Shown here piece by piece: positions 25,559 through 34,748 of a stretch of 48,214 nucleotides of DNA. The notes beneath the pieces were generated by a model. That model ran no database searches and was not told the origin of the DNA. It saw nothing but the letters and a program-made list of their open reading frames with translations. Origin of the DNA: Candidatus Brockarchaeota archaeon (GTDB lineage: Archaea; Thermoproteota; EX4484-205; JAAOZP01). The DNA lies in assembly GCA_017601345.1 (NCBI GenBank), contig JAFNIT010000008.1, forward strand, positions 1-48,214. The letters are read 5' to 3'. Made by a program: the position numbers and the translations under genes. Numbering within the stretch: the first letter of the stretch is position 1; each line of letters opens with the position of its first letter.

Positions 25559-27043
25559 TTAGTCGTAAAAAGCTAATATATTTATTGAATGAGGCTTTAA
25601 CTCAATATTAATTACATCGCTAGTCAACTTGACTTTTACTTCTTCTATTTTAACCTTGTTGGGATTTTCAAAGGTATTCTTATCCTCTACAGACCCTCCT
25701 GAAACAAAATAGTGAAAACAACTTTTAGGCTGAAAACCCTTGAGGTGGACTTGCAACTCTACGCTATCGTTCTCACTCCTGTTTAAAGCATAAGCATAGA
25801 GTACTTTATCATCTTCCGAAATCGTTGAAGAAACGTCAACGTAGGGAACGTATTCTCCAGTCTCATTAGACTTATAGAGATCAGTATCGACGAGTGTTCT
25901 TACAACGCTTGAACCCCTATTGTTACAGTACATTTTGAAAACAAGGTATTGAGGCGTTAAAACCATGCGTCCATCGGAAGAAGCTATTATGAGCGGTAGG
26001 ACGTTTACTGTCTGAGCAAAATTGCTTATCGGCACGATATTGCAGAGCCTCTGAAGCATGTTTAACATGCCTGCTGTGAAGATGGCGTCTTTAACGCTTG
26101 TTACTTGTGTAAGCAACGGTTCCTTAGCCTCAGGATACCAAACGTTCCATTCGTCAAACGCTATTCTTATTTCGCGTTTTATCCCATATTTCCTTCTAAT
26201 GGCTTGAATCAGGCTGTTAACATCCCTCAGCTTCTGTTCAACGCTTAATGGGACTGCAACCAACTCCCTATACGGCTTATTGTTGAAATCGTAGAAGTGT
26301 ATCGACAAATAGTCGAAGTACTTTCCAGCCCCCTTAACCATTTCAATGTTCCACTCGGGATCTTCGCATCCTACTGCAACAAGCTCTATGCTGGGGTCGA
26401 CCTTACGCATCTCGTTGGCAAACTCTACTGTTCTTCTCGCACACTCAGCACCGTCTTTGCAGAACCCTATCTGCCATTCGCCCCATAGCTCGTTACCTAT
26501 CCCCCAAAGCTTAACACCGTAGGGTTTATCATGACCATACTCACGCCTTAGGGAAGCATAGTAAGTTCCTCCTGCCGAATTGCAGTATTCAACCCATTGG
26601 GCAGCTTCCTCGGGAGTACCGTTTCCAGCGTTAACAACTATGAAAGGCTCTGCGCCAACTAGTCTACACCATTCTAAAAATTCGCCAGTACCAAAATGAT
26701 TCGGCTCTTCAGCCCCCCAAGCCATGTCGTAACGCTTAGGCCTCTGGCTCACGGGCCCCACACCGTCCCTCCAGTGGTATCCGCTTGCGAAATTACCGCC
26801 AGGCCACCTTACTAGCGGAGGCTTTAACTCCTTCACCGCTTGGAGAACGTCTAAACGAAACCCTTTTTCATTAGGTATTTTAGAATCTTTTCCAACCCAG
26901 ATTCCTCCGTAGATACACTCGCCCAAGTGCTCGATAAACTGTCCGTAGCATCTTCTGTCGAGAGCACCAATATGGGTAGTTGCGTCCACAAGCACTCTAC
27001 ATTTCAATCTGGACTCACCTAGAGTATTTAGGGGCTTATTCAC
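25559..27043 (-). CDS. abfA: GH51 alpha-L-arabinofuranosidase
   Basis: 494 residues, full length for intracellular GH51 enzymes. Early signature GQFIEHLGECIYGGIWV, then PLVRWPGGNFASGYHWRDGVGP. The acid/base glutamate is Glu185 in GIGNELWG and the nucleophile Glu298 in FDEWNVWY. No signal peptide. Removes terminal arabinofuranosyl groups from hemicellulose fragments. It is the only intact glycosidase between two broken ones. Confidence 0.95.
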   Translation of the reverse strand: MNKPLNTLGESRLKCRVLVDATTHIGALDRRCYGQFIEHLGECIYGGIWVGKDSKIPNEKGFRLDVLQAVKELKPPLVRWPGGNFASGYHWRDGVGPVSQRPKRYDMAWGAEEPNHFGTGEFLEWCRLVGAEPFIVVNAGNGTPEEAAQWVEYCNSAGGTYYASLRREYGHDKPYGVKLWGIGNELWGEWQIGFCKDGAECARRTVEFANEMRKVDPSIELVAVGCEDPEWNIEMVKGAGKYFDYLSIHFYDFNNKPYRELVAVPLSVEQKLRDVNSLIQAIRRKYGIKREIRIAFDEWNVWYPEAKEPLLTQVTSVKDAIFTAGMLNMLQRLCNIVPISNFAQTVNVLPLIIASSDGRMVLTPQYLVFKMYCNNRGSSVVRTLVDTDLYKSNETGEYVPYVDVSSTISEDDKVLYAYALNRSENDSVELQVHLKGFQPKSCFHYFVSGGSVEDKNTFENPNKVKIEEVKVKLTSDVINIELKPHSINILAFYD

Positions 27044-27099
27044 GTAATAAAGCTATTGCTACGAGATAAAACTTCTTACAACTACTTCAACACCGTTTA

Positions 27100-27947
27100 T
27101 TAAACCTCAGAGGGCAAACTGGTATTCTTCAACCTAGTTCTCCTCGTCTACGAATGTTAAACTGTCTCCAAGCCTATGGTGTAGCGGGCCAAAAGTATCT
27201 CTGAGACTGCTTACGACGTCGATTTCCAAAGTATTCTAACCCTTTTTAACAAACTTTGTAATATCTGCTTCTTCACATACTTTTTGAACGTTAGGAAAAG
27301 ATAAAAATTCTTTGCCATTCTTCTTCAGCAGGAACTCCATTTATAAGTTTAGGGAGTATTCCAACGAAAATAACCTCCAGATTCTATAAACTGTTTAATA
27401 AAGTTGAAAGATGGGCATGACAACATTAGAGAAGGAGGCACTATTATGAGCTTATAGGAAGCATCTTTAATGCTGATTAATTCACATGAGACTCTGGCGT
27501 GTTTTTCCATTATAATCTCGTCACCCAAGTCGAATTCCCAATGAAGCATCGAAAATTGCAATGATAGAGGCATCTGTAAAATGATCTTTAAAAGCGCTTT
27601 TCTCAAATTCTATCATAATTAGCGTTTTAGCCCTATATTCTTCGTTTTTAGCTGGCATGGTGCCGCCAGCAAAACCACTTGGCCATTTATCCTCATCGTA
27701 AAGCCATGAGTAAAACCCCACTTCCTCTCCTTCTTCCACAAATGTCTCAATAATTTCATCCATTCCTCAGACAAATCGGAATAGTCAAACCTAGTCTAGA
27801 GCGCACGAAGTATCCATCGAAGTCTTTTTCTGCAAACTCCGTAGCCTGCCTGCGTAGTTCATTCGCATCCAGAAGGTTATTCCAAGACCAGAAAGGTGAA
27901 GGCCTATATTCTTTCGGAGCATCCCTAAACTCTTTTTTTAGATTCAT
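27100..27947 (-). pseudogene. GH106-like glycoside hydrolase (alpha-L-rhamnosidase type), remnant
   Basis: Fragments in several frames follow the order of a GH106-type enzyme. The N terminus has YRPSPFWSWNNLLDANELRR and DFDGYFVRSRLGL, then GFYSWLYDEDKWPSGFAGGT. After a large internal deletion come LHWEFDLGDEIIMEKHARV, KLIIVPPSLML, FIKQFIESGGY, and finally SSLRDTFGPLHHRLGDS. An intact enzyme of this family is several times longer. Confidence 0.65.
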
Positions 27948-27998
27948 GATTATCGGAGTAAAAATGAAGAGATAGATATTTAAAAACGCTTTTATAGC

Positions 27999-28640
27999 CT
28001 ATTCTATTCCCAAAGTTCTAGATTCAAAATATTTCTCTAAAAGTCTCCGTATACCACCCCTAAGTATCTCTGAGAACGTTGAAGGAACTACCCCAAGCGT
28101 CTTAGCCAATTCCTTAGTACCCACCCTCCTCGGGTAGTCGAAATACCCCATTTTAAGGGCTAACCATAATGCGTTCTCCTGTTTCTCGGTTAAGACTCCT
28201 TTTTTAGGCTCATGTTTATACAAGCTTAACACTCGTGGCCTGAAACCCAACGATTCTAATATCGATAATATTTCTTTGAAAACTTCATGCCCCGGTACTA
28301 TGAACTCGTAAACCATCTTGTAGTCCCCCAGATGCTTCCCCGAAATTAAGAATGCTCCCTTTGAAAGCAGCGTATTACACAGGCTGCAACCCTGTGTTTC
28401 GAAGGAAGCGAGGACAATGGAACCTTTTGAGCCCCCGTGAATTCTAAGCTTTTCACCGGAGACCTTATCCATCTCGCTGAGAGGGAAGCTTATAAGATGC
28501 CTTATTGAGCCTTCATACAATCTTCTAACATCTATCAACTTGCAATCTTTTATTCCAAGCCTAGACGTCAGTTCAAGACCCTTGCATTGAGTGTTTTCAA
28601 CCTCAATAGTAACATAATAGAGAATTTGCTCGAGAGCCAA
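27999..28640 (-). CDS. HTH-10 (Bat-like) transcriptional regulator
   Basis: 213 residues. The C-terminal 50 match the HTH_10 domain of bacterio-opsin activator-like regulators: LTEKQENALWLALKMGYFDYPRR, then VGTKELAKTLGVVPSTFSEILR and GIRRLLEKYF. The N-terminal part has no recognised ligand domain. It stands alone next to the decayed sugar genes and may once have controlled them, which is inference. Confidence 0.85.
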   Translation of the reverse strand: MALEQILYYVTIEVENTQCKGLELTSRLGIKDCKLIDVRRLYEGSIRHLISFPLSEMDKVSGEKLRIHGGSKGSIVLASFETQGCSLCNTLLSKGAFLISGKHLGDYKMVYEFIVPGHEVFKEILSILESLGFRPRVLSLYKHEPKKGVLTEKQENALWLALKMGYFDYPRRVGTKELAKTLGVVPSTFSEILRGGIRRLLEKYFESRTLGIE

Positions 28641-28762
28641 TATGAATTACACCGTATTCATTTCATAAGGTTATTAACGACTTATAAACCTATCGACAAG
28701 AATTTAAGAATCTTGAAGGAAACATTTAGCTTAAATAGTTCTGAGAAAGTTTAAGATGGAAA

Positions 28763-29395
28763 ATGCAAGCGAGAATCGTTTTCCTGCAACAGCTTTTAGA
28801 CTGGATGAAGCAGCTCGCCCTCAATTATGGATACATTGGGATTTTCATCCTGTCTTTTACTGGAGCGACTTCAATAGTGTTTCCAATACCCTATACTATC
28901 GTGATCTACTTTTTAGGGCGATTTCTTGATCCTTATTTAATAGCTTTATCGGGAGGGGCAGGTTCCGCAGTAGGCGAGTTTGTCGGCTATGTCCTAGGGT
29001 ACTCGGGGAGGATGTTGATAAGTGAGGATCGCAGGAGGAAAATGGATTATATGGTTAAAATATTCGACCGTTATGGTGTTATTGTAATATTTCTTTTCGC
29101 CCTAACCCCCCTGCCTGACGACCTCCTGATAATACCTCTCGGGGTAATGCATTATAATCCGGTGAAGTTCCTAATACCCTGTGTAATGGGGAAGACCCTC
29201 ATGTGTTTTATTCTGGCTCTTGGAGGACGCTTCTCAATAGAGATTATAGAAAGCCTTTTTGGTGGAGATGGGGGATGGGCGGCGAGCATAGTTACATTCC
29301 TACTGCTAGTTGTAATACTAGTCTTAATGTTTAAAATTGATTGGGAGAAAATATTTTTTAAGTACGTAGAAAAACGAGAAAATAAAAACGATTAA
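28763..29395 (+). CDS. DedA/VTT-family membrane protein
   Basis: 210 residues with the DedA plan: an amphipathic N-terminal helix, reentrant segment FTGATSIVFPIPYTIVIYFLG, the conserved GSAVGEFVGYVLGYSGR, then a hydrophobic FDRYGVIVIFLFALTPLPDDLL segment containing the key Arg/Pro-rich turn, and two closing spans. DedA proteins are lipid scramblases or flippase-like carriers. Likely first gene of an operon with 29423 and 30318. Confidence 0.88.
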   Translation: MQARIVFLQQLLDWMKQLALNYGYIGIFILSFTGATSIVFPIPYTIVIYFLGRFLDPYLIALSGGAGSAVGEFVGYVLGYSGRMLISEDRRRKMDYMVKIFDRYGVIVIFLFALTPLPDDLLIIPLGVMHYNPVKFLIPCVMGKTLMCFILALGGRFSIEIIESLFGGDGGWAASIVTFLLLVVILVLMFKIDWEKIFFKYVEKRENKND

Positions 29396-29422
29396 ATACA
29401 GGATGAAGATTAGTGAGGATTA

Positions 29423-30325
29423 ATGTATGAGTTCGAAAGAGAATATTGGCTTGAAGTAGAGCTTCAACACCCCAAGGGATGGGGCATCGGGGCGGTTGGA
29501 AGCAGTGTTACAAGTGGTTTTTTTAGAATCGATTCCCGGAATGCAGTGAAACTGGATTTGAAATGGGAGAAGCAACTGGAGGAGAAAAAGATAAGAGGCA
29601 AGGTTCAACCCATACTTGTCGTTAACAATTTTATTGAGGGTTATGCTAAGAAGTTTAGAAAAAAGACAAAGATTTATGAGAAAGGAAGTGTTGAAGTGTG
29701 TGGTCATAAAGCATATTTCGCGAGATGGAGGAACGATACAGAAATAACCACAATCTCATGGATATGCAATGAAGAGAATAAAGTTTTTCTATTAAACTAT
29801 TATTTCGAACCCGGCGAGGAATGGGGAAAGGTGGCAAACTGGCTCATACCAGGAATAACATGTCATACTCCTGAAAGCTTCTGGAGGTATCGTCTTTTCG
29901 GTGTCGAGTTTAAAATACCTAAAGATTATAAGTTTTACACGGGGAAACTGACAATAGGAAGACCGGTATTGATTTTCAAAAGCAAAGAAAAAACCCTGGT
30001 TGTTCATTGGTGCTATTTTGCTAAGGAGTCCCTAAGCATGTATGAAGATTTGTTCGAATGGTGTAAAAAGGAAATCCCAAAAGAGATATACGCTGCAATA
30101 GGAGGCTTTAGCCCTCACAGGCTTAAACCTGATGAAACAGGCAAATTAGCAATAGTTGAAACAGAGCGACGGGGCATTCTCAGCAAAAGTGTAAGAGTTA
30201 AAATAGTGAAAATCTGGCACGATACTGATTCTAACAGGATATTCCTAACAGGATATTCAGGTCCTCAGGAAGGCATTGAAGACTTAGAGGGATTAGAGAA
30301 AAACATAAAATTCCAGCTTGACTAA
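29423..30325 (+). CDS. uncharacterised protein in the DedA-PqqD operon
   Basis: 300 residues, not recognised. No signal peptide or membrane span. It is rich in aromatic residues and beta-strand pattern (YWLEVELQHPKGWGIGAVGS, CGHKAYFARWRNDTEITTIS) and looks like two related halves, each with an isolated cysteine (ISWICNEENK, VVHWCYFAKE). GTGAGG precedes the ATG by a few bases. Its end overlaps the start of the PqqD-like gene by eight bases, so they probably work together. Confidence 0.7.
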   Translation: MYEFEREYWLEVELQHPKGWGIGAVGSSVTSGFFRIDSRNAVKLDLKWEKQLEEKKIRGKVQPILVVNNFIEGYAKKFRKKTKIYEKGSVEVCGHKAYFARWRNDTEITTISWICNEENKVFLLNYYFEPGEEWGKVANWLIPGITCHTPESFWRYRLFGVEFKIPKDYKFYTGKLTIGRPVLIFKSKEKTLVVHWCYFAKESLSMYEDLFEWCKKEIPKEIYAAIGGFSPHRLKPDETGKLAIVETERRGILSKSVRVKIVKIWHDTDSNRIFLTGYSGPQEGIEDLEGLEKNIKFQLD

Positions 30326-30878
30326 AATACTCATGTCATTTTTAAAGAAGAAGGAGAAGCCGCCTAAAATCTCTCCTGAAAGACTCTACCATAGCATACC
30401 AGTTATAACCCCGGGATTAGAATACGAGGAAGATGCGAAGGGAATCATAAGAATACTGGTGCCAGTGAAAAGCGGCACTCAAACCGTAAGGACGATTAAA
30501 ATAAAGCTGGATGCCATTGGGAGTAGGATCTGGAAGAGAATAGACGGGAAAACAAGTATAAGTGAAATAGCTCAATGGATGAAGAATGAGTTCATGATAA
30601 CTGAGAGAGAAGCAGAGATTTCTCTTTCAATGTTCATAAAGAGCCTAGTCGACAAAAAGTTGGTGGCGCTAATTCTACCACCTCCCAAACCTGGGACACC
30701 GGAAGTTCAAGAAGAAATCGAAAGAATACGGTTTGAGATAAAAGAATTGGAAAAAGCCTATAAGAAGAAAAAAGTTGATGAAAAAACGTACAGGGAGATT
30801 AGAGAAAGGTATGAAGAAGCAATTAAAGAGCTAGAGGAAAAAGTAAAGGGTGACGCATTTTCTGAGAAAAATTTTTAA
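30318..30878 (+). CDS. PqqD-like protein with C-terminal coiled coil
   Basis: 186 residues. Residues about 55-112 resemble PqqD-type peptide-binding domains (LDAIGSRIWKRIDGKTSISEIA, then a helix and SLVDKKLVAL). The last 60 residues form a highly charged coiled coil (EEIERIRFEIKELEKAYKKK). PqqD domains usually present a precursor peptide to a radical SAM enzyme; no such enzyme is adjacent (one is at 23251). Overlaps the preceding gene. Confidence 0.75.
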   Translation: MTKILMSFLKKKEKPPKISPERLYHSIPVITPGLEYEEDAKGIIRILVPVKSGTQTVRTIKIKLDAIGSRIWKRIDGKTSISEIAQWMKNEFMITEREAEISLSMFIKSLVDKKLVALILPPPKPGTPEVQEEIERIRFEIKELEKAYKKKKVDEKTYREIRERYEEAIKELEEKVKGDAFSEKNF

Positions 30879-30935
30879 ATAGCAAAGAATAATAATAGCT
30901 CAAGGGCCCGTAGCTCAACCAGGTCAGAGCGGCGG

Positions 30936-30955
30936 AGCCTTATAGAGGCGTTGAG
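30936..30955 (+). other. tRNA-Ile2 intron 1 (anticodon stem)
   Basis: 20 bases between residues 30 and 31; contains the hairpin GCCT-TATAG-AGGC. Boundaries inferred by restoring the stem. Confidence 0.7.
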
Positions 30956-30962
30956 GCTCATA

Positions 30963-30977
30963 GCCTGGTGTTGAGAA
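30963..30977 (+). other. tRNA-Ile2 intron 2 (canonical 37/38)
   Basis: 15 bases, GCCTGGTGTTGAGAA; removal gives loop CTCATAA. Confidence 0.7.
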
Positions 30978-30999
30978 ACCCGTTGGCTGGGGGTTCAAA

Positions 31000-31016
31000 G
31001 CAGGCATGCGAATAGA
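31000..31016 (+). other. tRNA-Ile2 intron 3 (T loop)
   Basis: 17 bases within the T loop; contains GCA...TGC arms. Removal restores TTCAAAT between five-base-pair stem arms. Confidence 0.7.
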
Positions 31017-31030
31017 TCCCTCCGGGCCCA

Positions 31031-31579
31031 CTTCTAATTGTTCTCTCTAATTCTATTACGATTTGAAAAGCTTATCCATCTGTTGTAAAATAATTTAGAT
31101 ATTTTGTAATAGCACTTAGCCAGCTTTAGTCTTTTTGAGATAAACTGCGCTTCGTATCAAATCATTTCTTCATTTTGCATATTAACATCCCATTGAAAGA
31201 GTAAATGAATTCAAGCTGTTCATTATCTCTAATTTGAAGCTTGAAACCTAGTGAATGATATGGGATGGAATTTATAATTCTCTTCGCTCAATAATAACCT
31301 AAATTAAAAAGTAAAACCATTGTCTTAAATGGTAAATATTGTCTCATTCAGTAAAATACTTATTCGGATAAATTGATTCATAGCATCAGATTTATCAGAA
31401 TAATTCAATAGAAAAAGAGAATGTTTTATGATCATTAATTACCTTTTGCGGTAGGCAACGTTATAAAAAAGGGCAATATGAATAAATTGTTATACATCTA
31501 TGGGAAAAAAATAGGAGGGAGTTTTTTGTTAAAAAAATTTAAAAACAATATTTAAATCATAAAAGATGATTCATATTTT
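31031..31579. other. AT-rich intergenic stretch, no gene recognised
   Basis: About 550 bases, clearly more AT-rich than its surroundings, with no open frame of note and no recognisable RNA. The right end (about 31535-31560) supplies an AT-rich promoter for the ArsR-type gene. Confidence 0.4.
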
Positions 31580-31912
31580 ATGAAAGATTTGAGCAAAAAG
31601 AAAAACGATTTAGATAGAGCCCGAGTAAAAATCTTTAGGGCTCTTGCAGACCCTCTGAGGCTTAAGATTCTCTATTCCTTGAGAGATGGTGAAAAATACG
31701 TGACTGAAATGATCCCCCTCCTGAAAACTGTTCAACCGTTAATCTCCCGACACTTGAAGATTCTGAAGGAATGCGGATTAGTGAGTTGCAGGAAGGAAGG
31801 TAACAAGAGGCCATACTGGGTTACGGATAGGAGGATTTTTGAGATAATAGATATGGTTGGAGAAGATTTTGTGAAATCCATCACAAAATATGCGGAGGAA
31901 GAGCTTCTTTAA
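31580..31912 (+). CDS. ArsR-family winged-helix regulator
   Basis: 110 residues. The fold is plain: FRALADPLRLKILYSLRDGE, then VTEMIPLLKTVQPLISRHLKILKECGLVSCRKEGNKRPYWV, the recognition helix and wing of the ArsR/SmtB family. It lacks the usual pair of metal-binding cysteines in the recognition helix (only single Cys at two places), so the signal is unknown. Long AT-rich region upstream; convergent with dys. Confidence 0.85.
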   Translation: MKDLSKKKNDLDRARVKIFRALADPLRLKILYSLRDGEKYVTEMIPLLKTVQPLISRHLKILKECGLVSCRKEGNKRPYWVTDRRIFEIIDMVGEDFVKSITKYAEEELL

Positions 31913-31956
31913 ACTTAATATCACCATTTCCACGCCCTATGGTTTAACGGAGTCTT

Positions 31957-32883
31957 CTAGAGAGATTCGTAAACTGCTGCCAGTATTAGCGGTAGTGCTA
32001 ACGTAGCATCAACATGAACCAATGCTATTGACGCGTTTTCCTTCACCTTGTTCCACGTTATGGCTTCTTCAAGCCTAGCTCCGGAGAGGCTTCCGTCGAA
32101 TTCGTAGGCTGTTGTCAAGGAGATAACGTAGTCTAAGCCTCCTTTAAACTGGTTCCACCATATTGTGTGATGCTTACTTATTCCTCCACCGAGGATTATT
32201 GCACCCGTTTTCTTGGAGGAGAAAACTATGTCTGAAAGCTCCTTCATATCTTTCAAAAGGTTTAATGAGAACTCGTTGGTCTGTGAATATATGAAGAGCT
32301 GAGTGCCGAAGGCTGAGTCGACTATTCCTGGTGTGAACACAGGAACTCTTTTTTCATAGGCTGAGCGGAGTATTGAATTTTCATCTCTCAGCCTCTTACC
32401 AACTTCTTCAGCCAGCTCCCTACTGCTAAAACTCTTCTTCTCTCTAGTTATCTCCTTCAGCATCTGCATAGTAAATGACTCGATAACTAAGCCATAGGAT
32501 TCTTGAGGTATGAGTATGTTTCCAAGCCTATGTGTCTCCTTCTTTTTTAAATCTCTATCATCCATTATGAATTCACCCCTGTAATACTTCTTTAGGCTTT
32601 TAGCAATATCGTGGTCGAATGTCCCTCCAGTGGTTATTATTACATCGCAAAGACCCTTCTTAATCATCTCGGCGATAACACCTCTGAGACCTGTTGAAAC
32701 CAAGTTAGCAGTCATCGATAGAAACTTTACACACTCCTTATCTCTTGCCATTTCAAGAATAATCTTGTAAGCTCTAGCCAGCTGAGCAGCCTCAAATCCC
32801 CACCCCTGTTCCATCCGGGAAAGCAGTTCAGAAAAGGTTTTCGCATCCGCAATCCTATAGTCAATTATTTCCCCGCCGGTCAT
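31957..32883 (-). CDS. dys: deoxyhypusine synthase
   Basis: 308 residues. NAD- and spermidine-binding landmarks: SMTANLVSTGLRGVI, VIITTGGTFDHDI, GIVDSAFGTQLF, AIILGGGISKHH and EFDGSLSGARLEEAITWNKV, where Lys279 is the lysine that carries the aminobutyl intermediate. Transfers this group to a lysine of aIF5A. Divergent from asnS with a 90-base gap. Confidence 0.94.
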   Translation of the reverse strand: MTGGEIIDYRIADAKTFSELLSRMEQGWGFEAAQLARAYKIILEMARDKECVKFLSMTANLVSTGLRGVIAEMIKKGLCDVIITTGGTFDHDIAKSLKKYYRGEFIMDDRDLKKKETHRLGNILIPQESYGLVIESFTMQMLKEITREKKSFSSRELAEEVGKRLRDENSILRSAYEKRVPVFTPGIVDSAFGTQLFIYSQTNEFSLNLLKDMKELSDIVFSSKKTGAIILGGGISKHHTIWWNQFKGGLDYVISLTTAYEFDGSLSGARLEEAITWNKVKENASIALVHVDATLALPLILAAVYESL

Positions 32884-32972
32884 GACTTTAGGAAGACAAG
32901 CTCATAGTTAAAACTATTGGTCGCCGCTAGTTAGCTTTATATTCTTAGAGGAAAGAAGAACGTGATAGCGAT

Positions 32973-34283
32973 TTGAATACAGGATCTGATGCACAAATAG
33001 AGGTACGGGAGTGTAAAATTTCAGATCTCGGAAAGTCTATAGGAGACAAGGTGAGAATACGCGGCTGGCTGTACGTAAAGAATACTGTTGGAGGAATATC
33101 CTTTCTCAGAGTCCGCGATTCCTCAGGCATAGTTCAGGTTGTTGTGAGAAGGGAGAAAGTTGGCGAAGATGTTTTCGAGCAGGTTGATAAGCTGAAAAGA
33201 GAATCCTCGTTAATAATAGAAGGAGTTGTTAAAATGGATGAGCGTGCCCCTGGAGGGGTTGAGCTTGGAGCCGAATCTTTGAGAATTCAGTCTCCTTCTC
33301 TCGAAGACTATCCTCTCAGAAGAGAGTTATCGTCGAATGTTGTATGGAAGTATAGACATCTTTTCATACGGAGCAGGATTATGAACACCGTTTTAAAACT
33401 CAGGTCTTCGCTTTCAAACCTTTTTAGAAAATGGCTTTTAGAGCATGATTTTTATGAGGTGAATGCACCTTCAATAGTCACAGCCGCAACTGAAGGGGGG
33501 GCAAAGATGTTCGAGGTAAAGTATTTCGACAAGAAAGCATTTCTGACACAGAGCTCGCAGTTCTACTTAGAGGGGGCTATTTTCTCGCTTGAGAAAGTAT
33601 TCTGCTTCCAACCCAGTTTTAGAGCTGAAGAGTCTAAAACCCGTAGGCATCTCTCAGAGTATTGGCATCTTGAAGTTGAAGCAAGTAACATGGATTTTCA
33701 AGGGCTCCTCCAAATGGAGGAGGACATGTTGACTAGCGTTATAGAAGAGTTCTACAATAAGCATAAGGATGAGATTAAAAGGTTCAATCCTGGTTTTAAG
33801 CCTTTTGAAAAACCATTTAAGAAAATCACGTACACGCAGGCTGTTGAACTGCTCAAGAGCAATGGGGTAGACATAGAGTGGGGCAGGGACCTCGGCGTGA
33901 GAGAGGAAAGAATGGTAGCAACAATATTTGGGCAACCAGTTTTCATAACGCACTACCCCAAGGAGGTTAGAGCATTCTACCATATGCCTGACCCGGAGAA
34001 CCCTTCTGTAGTTCTCTCAGCAGACCTCGTAGTCTGGCCGTACGGGGAGATAGCTGGAGGAGGGCAAAGAATAGATGATTACAGAATGCTGTTTGAAAGA
34101 ATAGTTGAGTCAGGGTACAATCCTGAGGACTACGCTTGGTACCTAGATTTGAGGAAATACGGTTCAGTACCTCACTCAGGCTTTGGCCTAGGCTTCGAAA
34201 GACTACTGGCACATATTCTGCACCTGCCGAGCATAAAATACGCTATCCCGTATCCGAGGACGCAGACGATAGTCTACCCATAG
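32973..34283 (+). CDS. asnS: asparaginyl-tRNA synthetase
   Basis: 436 residues from TTG at 32973; no ATG or GTG fits, and TATA-like GCTTTATATTC lies about 30 bases before it. N-terminal OB-fold anticodon domain (VRIRGWLYVKNTVGGISFLRVRD), then the class II catalytic core: motif 2 FRAEESKTRRHLSEYWHLE and motif 3 GFGLGFERLLAHIL. GEIAGGGQRIDDY and DLRKYGSVPHSG match AsnRS rather than AspRS. It keeps the anticodon domain, so it is not the shorter asparagine synthetase paralogue. Confidence 0.9.
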   Translation: MNTGSDAQIEVRECKISDLGKSIGDKVRIRGWLYVKNTVGGISFLRVRDSSGIVQVVVRREKVGEDVFEQVDKLKRESSLIIEGVVKMDERAPGGVELGAESLRIQSPSLEDYPLRRELSSNVVWKYRHLFIRSRIMNTVLKLRSSLSNLFRKWLLEHDFYEVNAPSIVTAATEGGAKMFEVKYFDKKAFLTQSSQFYLEGAIFSLEKVFCFQPSFRAEESKTRRHLSEYWHLEVEASNMDFQGLLQMEEDMLTSVIEEFYNKHKDEIKRFNPGFKPFEKPFKKITYTQAVELLKSNGVDIEWGRDLGVREERMVATIFGQPVFITHYPKEVRAFYHMPDPENPSVVLSADLVVWPYGEIAGGGQRIDDYRMLFERIVESGYNPEDYAWYLDLRKYGSVPHSGFGLGFERLLAHILHLPSIKYAIPYPRTQTIVYP

Positions 34284-34288
34284 GGGAG

Positions 34289-34663
34289 GTGCTGCAAACG
34301 AGCCTCCCAGGCTATTACATCCCTCTCAAAAAGGCTGTTGACGATTTTCTCGAAGAGCAGGGATTAACTGCGATAGACGTGGTTAGAGCAATGGATGAAG
34401 ATGTGGAAGGCATAGTCGAAAGCCTCCGGAAAAGATGCGCAATATCCTTCAGAACAGAAAGAATACTCCTGGAAAAACTAACGAGCAAGCAGTTGAACTT
34501 CCTCATATTCGTAATACACACTTTCTACATAATCAACATCGGCGGAATGTACAAGGGGTTCCTAATACACCCTAGAAGAGAACAAGTATTATCAGGACAG
34601 AAGGTTACGGAAGAAGGATTAAGACAAATCTTGAAAGCACTAGGATACCCAGATATAGATTGA
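34289..34663 (+). CDS. small helical protein of unknown function, downstream of asnS
   Basis: About 124 residues, not recognised. The frame is open well upstream inside asnS, so the start is set by context: GTG at 34289, right after the asnS stop, in a GGGGAGGTG context. A start at the internal ATG of AMDEDVEG is the alternative. Mostly helical, with one hydrophobic stretch (LNFLIFVIHTFYIINIGGM). Probably co-transcribed with asnS. Confidence 0.6.
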   Translation: MLQTSLPGYYIPLKKAVDDFLEEQGLTAIDVVRAMDEDVEGIVESLRKRCAISFRTERILLEKLTSKQLNFLIFVIHTFYIINIGGMYKGFLIHPRREQVLSGQKVTEEGLRQILKALGYPDID

Positions 34664-34748
34664 GTAACGCAGCGTTGAAAAAGGGTTAAGTTTAAAACGA
34701 GGAGTTTAAAAATAAAAAATAGGTGCCGGGGTAGCTCAACCGGCTAGA

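Larger units (their letters stand above)
30904..31029 (+). tRNA. tRNA-Ile2 (anticodon CAT) interrupted by three introns
   Basis: Acceptor GGGCCCG/CGGGCCC, D arm GCTC/GAGC. No normal tRNA results unless three segments are removed: 30936-30955 (20 bases, 30/31 site), 30963-30977 (15 bases, 37/38 site) and 31000-31016 (17 bases, in the T loop). The product is then exactly 74 bases with stem GCGGG/CCCGT, loop CTCATAA, T arm GGGGG-TTCAAAT-CCCTC and discriminator A. The GGGCCCG acceptor points to Ile2, whose C34 would be modified to agmatidine; the Met elongator is at 34725. TATA-like TTTTTAAATA lies about 30 bases upstream. Confidence 0.82.

Noticed and set aside
30904-31029. Calling this gene elongator tRNA-Met because of its CAT anticodon
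   Set aside because: The gene at 34725 has the GCCGGGG acceptor of elongator tRNA-Met; GGGCCCG fits Ile2 better.
31031-31579. Small hairpins in the AT-rich gap as regulatory RNA
   Set aside because: Short AT-only complementarities of this kind are expected by chance in such sequence.
32973-34283. AspRS or the archaeal AsnRS-like asparagine synthetase
   Set aside because: The anticodon-binding OB domain is present and the GEIAGG and DLRKYGSVPHSG motifs match AsnRS.
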